40,738 bases of DNA, taken from contig JAJXWP010000039.1 of the NCBI GenBank assembly GCA_021781575.1, positions 1 through 40,738 on the forward strand, given 5' to 3'. Every line of letters begins with the position of its first letter. Positions within the stretch are counted from its first letter, which is position 1. This DNA is from Pseudomonadota bacterium. GTDB taxonomy: Bacteria > Pseudomonadota > Alphaproteobacteria > Rhodospirillales > Magnetospirillaceae. Shown in pieces: positions 6,794 to 13,152 of the stretch. The position numbers were made by a program, and so were the translations under genes. The notes under the pieces are model-generated. The model was not told the origin of the DNA. It did not search any database and saw nothing but the letters and a program-made list of their open reading frames with translations.

Positions 6794-8224
6794 ATGCCGT
6801 CGCGCAGCATTCACCTGATAAATCCGAAAACGGATTCGCTGACCACGCGCCCGATCTATTTCAACCGAGCATTGTATTCGCCGCTGGCCGGCCTGCTGGC
6901 TGTGGCCGCCGCCATTCCGCCGAACCGTTACGAAGTCATTCTCACCGACGAGAATATCGAACAGGTCGATTTCTCCATGCCGGCCGATCTCGTCGGCATT
7001 TCGGCGATGACCAGCTACGTCAATCGCGGGTACGAGATCGCCGACGCATTCCGCGCCAGAGGTGTGCCTGTCGTAATGGGGGGCGTGCACCCCAGCTTCA
7101 TGCCTCGGGAAGCCCTGCGCCACTGCGATGCGGTCGTCGTCGGCGAGGTGGAGTTGGTGATCGGGAAACTACTCGACGATCTTGAGCATGGTGTCATGCG
7201 GGGGATCTATCGATCGGACCGGCTTCATCCGATGGTCGGATTGTCGATGCCGAGGTACGACCTTCTGAAGAGGAACCGCTACGTCAACTGCACCTTCGTG
7301 CAGACCTCCCGCGGCTGTCATCAAGGTTGCACATTTTGCGCCGAACCGCTGATGAACGGCCTTAAATTCCGCTATCGGCCGGTCGACGAGGTGATGCGCG
7401 AGGTCGAGCAATGCGGAGCCCGAAATATTTCCATCAACGATGCCGACTTCTTCGGCACTCCCGAGCGCCCGAAAGAAGTGATGCGTGCTTTGCGAGGACG
7501 CAACATCCGCTGGCAGGCCGGAGTGACCTCCAAATTGGCGCAGGACGACCGCATGCTCGAACTGGCGGCCGAAAGCGGATGCACGATGCTGAGCATCGGT
7601 TTCGAGTCGGTCTCCCGCGAGACATTGAGAAGTGTGCACAAACACGTCAATCGGCCTGAGCAGTTCGCCGCTTTGGTGGAGAAGATTCATTCCTACGGCA
7701 TCATGGTGTTCGGCCTTTTCATGTTCGGCTTTGACGGCGACGAGCCGTCGGTGTTCGAGGATACGACGCAATTCAACATCGCAGCGGACTTCGATGCCTG
7801 CGCCTTCTCGGTGCTCACGCCCTATCCCGGCACATTGACCTGGTACGAGATCAAGCGGGCCAACCGGATTCTCTCCTTCGACTGGACCCTCTACAACCAG
7901 GGTCAAGTGGTGTTCCGGCCGGCTCGCATGTCCGCGGACCAACTGTACGACGGCGCCCAATATGCCTATCGGCGGTTTTATTCCCCATCGTCGATCGCCG
8001 CTCGCTTCCCGCTGCGCCGGCCTCGGCACCGGGCTCAATGGTTGCTGTACAACCTGTTCATGCGCAAAGGTTCGCGAGGCGAACGGCAAATGGTTGCGGC
8101 CCCCACGCCGCCCCCCGATACTCAGCCGATGCCGCCGATCCTCCCGGTGAAACAGGAATGGCGCGCAGCGGTCCTCGAAGCGGCGGAAAACCCGGAGACG
8201 GATCCGGCGACGTCCACCGGGTAG
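6794..8224 (+). CDS. Cobalamin-binding-type radical SAM protein
   Basis: The protein is 476 residues. The N-terminal Rossmann-like domain (about 1-140) has TDENIEQVDF, GGVHPSFMPREAL and VVGEVE, typical of B12-binding domains of this radical SAM class; I see no D-x-H-x2-G motif for His-on cobalamin. The radical SAM core (about 165-400) carries C175-x3-C179-x2-C182 in SRGCHQGCTFC for the 4Fe-4S cluster, then NDADFFG and a SIGFES motif. The C-terminal 50 residues are Pro-rich and probably disordered. Relatives methylate or rearrange lipids, hopanoids and antibiotics; the substrate is not predictable here. ATG 6794 has GGAGGA eight bases upstream. It stands alone between divergent and convergent neighbours. 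Confidence 0.85.
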   Translation: MPSRSIHLINPKTDSLTTRPIYFNRALYSPLAGLLAVAAAIPPNRYEVILTDENIEQVDFSMPADLVGISAMTSYVNRGYEIADAFRARGVPVVMGGVHPSFMPREALRHCDAVVVGEVELVIGKLLDDLEHGVMRGIYRSDRLHPMVGLSMPRYDLLKRNRYVNCTFVQTSRGCHQGCTFCAEPLMNGLKFRYRPVDEVMREVEQCGARNISINDADFFGTPERPKEVMRALRGRNIRWQAGVTSKLAQDDRMLELAAESGCTMLSIGFESVSRETLRSVHKHVNRPEQFAALVEKIHSYGIMVFGLFMFGFDGDEPSVFEDTTQFNIAADFDACAFSVLTPYPGTLTWYEIKRANRILSFDWTLYNQGQVVFRPARMSADQLYDGAQYAYRRFYSPSSIAARFPLRRPRHRAQWLLYNLFMRKGSRGERQMVAAPTPPPDTQPMPPILPVKQEWRAAVLEAAENPETDPATSTG

Positions 8225-8300
8225 CTGTGAGGCGCCGATTGAACGTCGTGCGGAGTTGGGGCAAAAGGCCGCGCGAAAAATTGTTCCTCTTCCGGAAGAT

Positions 8301-8340
8301 GGTTCGAGACGCCGCCTCCGGTGGCTCCTCGCCATGAGGA
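8301..8340 (+). repeat. Palindromic repeat, copy 1 of an inverted pair
   Basis: This begins GGTTCGAGACGCC and ends GGCTCCTCGCCATGAGGA. It resembles a palindromic intergenic element I remember from many alphaproteobacterial genomes (CTTCGAGACG...CTCCTCAGGATGAG). It lies between the convergent radical SAM and methyltransferase genes and is a degenerate copy. Confidence 0.55.
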
Positions 8341-8343
8341 AAA

Positions 8344-8385
8344 TTCTCGTCCTGAGGAGGCCCTCCCGAGGGCCGTCTCGAAGCC
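8344..8385 (-). repeat. Palindromic repeat, copy 2 of an inverted pair
   Basis: Read on the minus strand this starts GGCTTCGAGACGGCC and ends CTCCTCAGGACGAGAA, the same element as copy 1 in opposite orientation, three bases away. The inner GGCCCTCGGGAGGGCC is itself a hairpin. The pair could fold into one large structure acting as a bidirectional terminator between the convergent genes. Confidence 0.6.
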
Positions 8386-8407
8386 TTAGCGAGTCTTGCC
8401 CCAACAG

Positions 8408-9211
8408 TTACCTTGACTGCTCCGGCGGAACAGGGCCCTTCACCAGATGCGCCGCCCAGAATGGCAGCTGCCGCCAAAAGACATGGAGATTGGCGGAAAA
8501 GCTGCCGAACCTGAAGCCATGCCTGGCGCCCAGCAGGAACAGGCTCTTACGCGAGAAAAGGCTGACATGGCCGTTGCGAGGCGCGGCGTACCACCAGCTC
8601 AGTCGCTGGCGAGGTGCGATGTTGCCATCCGATGCCAACGTACTGAAGATGATTATTCCGTCATCAGTCAGCAATGAACATAGGTTGTCCATGAGGGTTG
8701 AAGTATTGGGCGAGTGCTCGAACACTTCAAATGCCGACAGAAGGTTAAAATGGCCCAGGCTGCTCAAGTCCTGCCGATCTTCGGCGAACGGATCGAATGA
8801 TGTGGACGTCCACTGCTTTTGTCTGAGCAATTTACTTAGAAGATGGTTTCCTCCCCCGAAATCAAGGTGCGTTATTGAATCTTTGTATATTCCGAATAGC
8901 CTGTCAAGTAGCTCTGCATTGTTTCTTGGTCGAATGTCAGTATAGTCTGGATCAATATAAGTGTATTGTTCATTGTAAATATGTTCCAAGAAATCGCTTT
9001 CTTTCCAGTTTTCGAATTCCGGTGCAAATGTAAACTGGCACTCTCTGCAAGTGAAGTAGTAAATTGCTATTCCTGACAATTCCAAGAATTTTCCCCGTAG
9101 TTCTTCGCATGACTTGTTGAAATCGACGACATCAAGGGCAAAGCATCGTCCACTGCATATGGGGCAGATGACCGGCGGTCGTGTCGGCGGGGTATGTCGG
9201 AGCGGGGGCAT
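8408..9211 (-). CDS. Class I SAM-dependent methyltransferase with zinc-ribbon N-terminus
   Basis: The protein is 267 residues. An N-terminal zinc ribbon has C16-x2-C19 and C55-x2-C58. The methyltransferase core has motif I LDFGGGNHLL (116-125), a possible acidic motif II in SFDPF (138-142), and FEVFEH (161-166), as in the Methyltransf_23/UbiG-like group often found in sugar and polysaccharide loci. The ribbon-plus-core layout resembles C-methyltransferases of deoxysugar pathways, but the extra domain of those enzymes is absent. ATG 9211 lies 26 bases after the thioesterase stop with no clear ribosome-binding site, so coupling is possible. The middle (about 8640-9130) is visibly more A+T-rich than both neighbours, suggesting transfer from another genome. 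The substrate is unknown. Confidence 0.78.
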   Translation of the reverse strand: MPPLRHTPPTRPPVICPICSGRCFALDVVDFNKSCEELRGKFLELSGIAIYYFTCRECQFTFAPEFENWKESDFLEHIYNEQYTYIDPDYTDIRPRNNAELLDRLFGIYKDSITHLDFGGGNHLLSKLLRQKQWTSTSFDPFAEDRQDLSSLGHFNLLSAFEVFEHSPNTSTLMDNLCSLLTDDGIIIFSTLASDGNIAPRQRLSWWYAAPRNGHVSLFSRKSLFLLGARHGFRFGSFSANLHVFWRQLPFWAAHLVKGPVPPEQSR

Positions 9212-9237
9212 TGCGTCGGGGCGGAGGCGGGCAGGCT

Positions 9238-9696
9238 TCAGGTCGACGGGATGACCGTGCCCTGCAGGCGTCGCGAACGTCCGCGAAACAGGGCGAGGAC
9301 CTCGCCGTTCTGGTTGGTGACGGTGACGTCGTACACTCCGCTCCGGCCGGCAATATGCCGTTCGACCGCTTCGGCGGTCAGGATGTCGCCCTCGCGCCCG
9401 GCCGCCGGGTACACGATGTCGCAACCGGTGGCGACGGCGTTGCGGTTGTACGAATTGCAGGCATAGGCGAAGGCCGTGTCGGCCAAGGTGAAGCTCATTC
9501 CACCGTGAAGCATGCCATGGCTGTTCAACATGTCTTTCCTGACTTGCATGCTGACCCGCGCAAAACCGGGAGCAATCCGCTCGAGCGTGATCCCGAGCGC
9601 ATGGGAGGCGTGGTCTTGCGCATACATGTGGCGGCCGACCATTTCGGCAAGATGCTGAACGTCATTGGCGGTGCTGTCGGGCATGGTGGAACTCAT
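9238..9696 (-). CDS. paaI: PaaI-type acyl-CoA thioesterase (hotdog fold)
   Basis: The product is 152 residues, normal for the family. The hotdog-fold signature LNSHGMLHGGMSFTLADTAF (57-76) includes the HGG turn and the catalytic Asp (D73). PaaI-type enzymes hydrolyse aromatic hydroxyphenylacetyl-CoA and related thioesters in the cytoplasm, acting as a rescue thioesterase for phenylacetate degradation. No paa catabolic genes are nearby, so the physiological substrate may be another acyl-CoA. The start at 9696 is the first ATG of the frame; another in-frame ATG at 9684 is possible. Neither has a strong ribosome-binding site. The methyltransferase gene follows 26 bases downstream on the same strand. 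Confidence 0.85.
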   Translation of the reverse strand: MSSTMPDSTANDVQHLAEMVGRHMYAQDHASHALGITLERIAPGFARVSMQVRKDMLNSHGMLHGGMSFTLADTAFAYACNSYNRNAVATGCDIVYPAAGREGDILTAEAVERHIAGRSGVYDVTVTNQNGEVLALFRGRSRRLQGTVIPST

Positions 9697-9868
9697 CTTC
9701 GAAAACGTATCGAGGACAGTCTAGCTCGGTTTGGACTCGAAGGTGGAGTTCGGCGTTGAGTGTTCCGAACGGGCGCCTCTTGCCCCCTTTGTCCCATGGC
9801 TACCTGCCGGCTCGTTTGGGCATCATCGATTGCCGTAGCGACCGGACGCTGAGGCGATGAGGGATCCG

Positions 9869-10726
9869 ATGGCAATACATAGGGCAGCGGTATTTGTTGT
9901 GGTAATCGCCGTGGGGCTGGCGACAGGCCGGCCGATCTCGGCCCAGGTCTTGGACCGGCACGGATTTCGCCTGGTTTTCGATGATCATTTCGCCGAGTTC
10001 CGACTGCGTTCGGCGCAGGATCCCGATGGCCGATGGGATACCAAATTCGCTTCCGGTGACCGCACTTTGCCGGCCAACGGCGAAAAGGAAATTTACGTCG
10101 ACCCAGACTATCTGGGGCTCGGGCTCAATCCCTTCTCGGTGGCCAACGGAATGCTGACCATCACGGCCCGGCCGGCTGGCGGCACCCTGCGCCAGAGGCT
10201 GGGCGGCCATGACTACATCTCGGGGCTGCTGACCACCGAGCATTCCTTCGCCCAAACCTATGGCTATTTTGAGCTTCGTGCCCATCTTCCGGCGGGCAAA
10301 GGCTTGTGGCCGGCATTTTGGCTTCTGCCGCTGGATGGGGAATGGCCTCCCGAGATCGATGTGTTCGAAGTGGTCGGCCAGGATCCGAGTACGGTGCACA
10401 TGACGGTCCACAGCAAGGCCGTCGGGACGGTTGGCTTTCCCGTGCCGGTGGTCGATACCTCGGCAGGGTTTCACGATTTTGGCGTGCTGTGGGGAAAGAG
10501 CGACATCCGCTGGTATGTTGACGGCGTGGAGCGGGCGCATCTGCCCACCCCGTCCGACATGCATAAGCCGATGTATCTCCTGATCAACCTGGCAGTAGGC
10601 GGCAAGTGGGCAGGCGAGCCCGACGGCACCACGGAGTTTCCAGCAGAGTTCAAGATCGCCTATGTGCGGGCCTATGCTACTGCGGAGACCATTCCTGCCA
10701 TACCCGAACAAACGCGTCGTCGGTGA
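9869..10726 (+). CDS. Secreted glycoside hydrolase family 16 (endoglycanase)
   Basis: The protein is 285 residues. A signal peptide covers about 1-25 (hydrophobic VFVVVIAVGLA, cleavage likely after ISA), followed by a GH16 beta-jelly-roll. The catalytic signature EIDVFE (162-167) carries nucleophile E162 and acid/base E167; GYFELRAHLPAGKGLWPAFW upstream is also family-typical. GH16 enzymes cut beta-1,3/1,4-glucans, galactans and, in rhizobia, newly made exopolysaccharide (ExoK). Lying at the edge of the EPS locus, it probably trims the polymer or aids its release. ATG 9869 is preferred because GAGGG (9859-9863) lies five bases upstream; ATG 9857 has its nearest site only two bases away. It converges with the unknown gene at 10879. 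Confidence 0.88.
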   Translation: MAIHRAAVFVVVIAVGLATGRPISAQVLDRHGFRLVFDDHFAEFRLRSAQDPDGRWDTKFASGDRTLPANGEKEIYVDPDYLGLGLNPFSVANGMLTITARPAGGTLRQRLGGHDYISGLLTTEHSFAQTYGYFELRAHLPAGKGLWPAFWLLPLDGEWPPEIDVFEVVGQDPSTVHMTVHSKAVGTVGFPVPVVDTSAGFHDFGVLWGKSDIRWYVDGVERAHLPTPSDMHKPMYLLINLAVGGKWAGEPDGTTEFPAEFKIAYVRAYATAETIPAIPEQTRRR

Positions 10727-10878
10727 GTCGCGGCGACCCGTATTGCCAAGCTGCGGTGATCGGAACCGACCGCCGCACTCTCAGTCGCCGGGCGGATTTC
10801 TCCAGCCCTCGGCTACCGCCAACGGTGGGGCGGGACAGCCAAGTCTGGATGAGTTTCACGCATCGAGACCTGGCACAA

Positions 10879-12120
10879 TCACAGCAGGAAGAAGTACTGA
10901 ACCAGCCACATGACGGCCGCAGTGGTCACGAAGGATGGCAAGGCGGCCCACGGATGGGCGGTCAGCCAGCCGACAAGGGCGGCCAGCATGGCGGGGGCAA
11001 TCAAGGTCACAAGGATGTAGGTTTTAGGCCGGGCGTTAAGCAGCCGCGCGGCACCCAGGCCGGCGAGCCGGCCGCCGCGTTCGGGCGATGTCGCTGGCTG
11101 CCTGCCGGATCCCGCCATAGGTGCGGCCATCGCCGGTTCGGACATGGCGGGATTGGTTCGGGGCGCGTCGTCGCCGAACTCCGGATGGGCTGCCGCCCAA
11201 TCCAGCAAAGCCGCGCGGTGCCACAGCACCAAAGTCTGTCGCGGCCGAAATCTACCCTGTTCGTAAAGCCGCCGGCGCTTGGCGCTGCCGATCAGGAACC
11301 CGGCGCCCGCCTCGGCGATTTCCATTTCGACGAGATAGGCTCCCTGCTCGACGAAAAAGTTCCGCACCCATGCCAAATGAGGGAAATGTTCGCCGACAAC
11401 CGGGGAATAGAACCAGGATGCGGCCATCACTCCTTTGACTTGCGGCTGCAGTTCCAAAGTCTTGGCGATGCGCCAGAAGGACAGACGACTCTCGGTCTGC
11501 AGAATGACCAGCGGGTTGGGGCGCAAATAGCAGAGATGGGGCACGGCGAACGGTCCGAACCCACCGAACCTGGTGATCAGTTCCGTGACCAAGCCGGGGA
11601 GAGCCAGGGGGTGGACCTTGAGCATCCAAGACCGCGGCAAGGTGGTTATGTCGAAGGACAGCTGACCGGCGGTGAAGCGGCGCAGGGTGGCGATCTTGGC
11701 CATCTCGGAGAAGGGATCGCTGGTGTAGTCGAAATAGCCGGCCAACCGCGTATCGTCGCAGTCGATTCTCCGGCTGGTGGCGCAATAGAGGCGCTTGACC
11801 GATTCGTCCAACGGCAAAGAAGCCAGGCGGGGCAGGGCGGCAAGGTAGGCTTGGAGAATGGCGAAACATTCTATCGACCCCGGTGGCCAGCGGCCGCGGT
11901 CGACGCCAGCCGACCGCATTGCCGAGAATCGTCGCATGGCTCCGCGGTCTCCCGGGATGCCGGACAGTAGAGCGAACCACCCCTCGGCCGAGGTCGGGGC
12001 GCCGGGCAGGCATTTGTCCAGATCGGCAAATCTCGCGTCCAGGCATTCGCGGCAGGACGCCGCCGCGACTCGTGCTTCCTCGTCAATTGTCGGCAGGGAT
12101 CGGTCGACCCGTGCTGTCAT
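10879..12120 (-). CDS. Membrane-anchored protein of unknown family (paralogue A)
   Basis: I do not recognise this 413-residue protein. It has a long soluble part, then two predicted C-terminal transmembrane helices (about 365-410) ending MWLVQYFFLL. It is clearly paralogous to the protein at 38728-39975: across about residues 177-317 I count roughly 75 identities in 141, including GFGPF, IAKT, PHLAW, AGFL-x-GS, RRRLY and PRQT. N-terminal Cys residues (C23, C26) are not shared as a pair. ATG 12120 overlaps the end of the NadE-like gene by 38 bases and has GGAG seven bases upstream, so it is translationally coupled as the last gene of the ACP-ligase-AsnB-NadE operon. The soluble domain is probably cytoplasmic, working with those enzymes at the membrane; this is inference. 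Confidence 0.8.
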   Translation of the reverse strand: MTARVDRSLPTIDEEARVAAASCRECLDARFADLDKCLPGAPTSAEGWFALLSGIPGDRGAMRRFSAMRSAGVDRGRWPPGSIECFAILQAYLAALPRLASLPLDESVKRLYCATSRRIDCDDTRLAGYFDYTSDPFSEMAKIATLRRFTAGQLSFDITTLPRSWMLKVHPLALPGLVTELITRFGGFGPFAVPHLCYLRPNPLVILQTESRLSFWRIAKTLELQPQVKGVMAASWFYSPVVGEHFPHLAWVRNFFVEQGAYLVEMEIAEAGAGFLIGSAKRRRLYEQGRFRPRQTLVLWHRAALLDWAAAHPEFGDDAPRTNPAMSEPAMAAPMAGSGRQPATSPERGGRLAGLGAARLLNARPKTYILVTLIAPAMLAALVGWLTAHPWAALPSFVTTAAVMWLVQYFFLL

Positions 12121-13141
12121 CGGTTGGCTCCGGTTGCCGCAAGGCGTTCGGGCGGTCGGCCAGGACCAGAGCTTGCCGCAGGCTGCGGGCGGCAACGCGC
12201 CGCTTGCCGTCGAAATCGCGGAAGATCTCCCTGGTCTGTTCGGCGCTTAGCCCCAGCGCTGGGGCCACCTGTTCGGCGGCCAGGCCGTTCGCCAAGCCGT
12301 GCAAGGCCACGTCCGCCCGGTCATAGGACAGGGCAAAATAGAATTCCTCCTGGGTCTGCGGCAGGCTGTAGGTATCGGTACTGGGCGGCTGGCGCCGGAT
12401 TTCCTCCGGCACGCCGAGATATTCCGCCACGGCATAGACCTGAGTCTTGAACAAATGGGCGATGGGCTTGACATCGGCCAGCCCGTCGCCACCGCGCACG
12501 AAGAAGCCCAGTTCGTATTCGAGCCGGTTGGGGGTGCCAAGAACGGCGTAGTTCAGCCGCTCGGCATGGAAGTATTCAAGGTTCTTGCGCAATCGTTGCT
12601 TGAAGTTAGTGGCAGCCACCAGTTGAAGATAGATGTCGGTGGGCAGCCGCTTCGTCATCTGGCGGCCTTCAGGCGTCTCGACGATCACGTCAAACCGGGG
12701 TATCCGGCCGTTCCCGACGGCGGTGAGGGCGATCTTGTGGCGCCAGCCGGGGCCGTAGTCGGGGAACAGGCGGCGCAACGCCTCGTCTCGGCGGTCATAG
12801 CAGCCTATGCCGGCAAGCCCCTCGGAAATGTCTTCGATCGCATAGCCGATACCCAGGCTGTCGCACAAGCAACGGGCGCGTTCGGTGGCATCCGACGAGG
12901 ATTCGCGTTCAGGCATCAGCAGGGCGAACACGCGCTCGCGGCCAACGGCGCGTGTCGCCAGGGTCGCGCAAACAGCCGAATCGATGCCGCCGCTCACCCC
13001 CAATACCAGCCCACGCCGGTTGAGTTGGCGAGCCGTCGTCTGGACGAGGAAAGCCTCGATGCGGCTCACTTCCTCGGCGCAGTCGATGGCCAGCTCCGAG
13101 GCGATGGCCTGGTGGATCAGGGCTTGTCTGTCTGTATGCAT
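12083..13141 (-). CDS. NadE-like ATP-dependent amide synthetase
   Basis: The protein is 352 residues. It has the adenine-nucleotide alpha-hydrolase (PP-loop) signature SGGIDS (50-55), then MPERESSSDATERA and a VLGTPNRLEYELGFF block equivalent to the GTGNKSE region of NAD synthetase. There is no nitrilase-type glutaminase domain, so it would use free ammonia or a partner amidotransferase. An extra TDTYSLPQTQEEFYF segment in the C-terminal half is, from memory, typical of NadE homologues in polysaccharide loci rather than housekeeping NadE. Lying between AsnB (11 bases upstream) and the unknown gene (overlapping), it probably amidates a pathway intermediate. A role as true NAD synthase cannot be excluded. 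GAGG lies before ATG 13141. Confidence 0.82.
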   Translation of the reverse strand: MHTDRQALIHQAIASELAIDCAEEVSRIEAFLVQTTARQLNRRGLVLGVSGGIDSAVCATLATRAVGRERVFALLMPERESSSDATERARCLCDSLGIGYAIEDISEGLAGIGCYDRRDEALRRLFPDYGPGWRHKIALTAVGNGRIPRFDVIVETPEGRQMTKRLPTDIYLQLVAATNFKQRLRKNLEYFHAERLNYAVLGTPNRLEYELGFFVRGGDGLADVKPIAHLFKTQVYAVAEYLGVPEEIRRQPPSTDTYSLPQTQEEFYFALSYDRADVALHGLANGLAAEQVAPALGLSAEQTREIFRDFDGKRRVAARSLRQALVLADRPNALRQPEPTDDSTGRPIPADN

Positions 13142-13152
13142 AGTAACCTCGC

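Noticed and set aside
10606-11970. 454-codon plus-strand frame opposite paralogue A
   Set aside because: The minus-strand frame is conserved with a paralogue at 38728-39975, proving which strand is coding; the plus frame is Gly/Gln/Arg-rich shadow.
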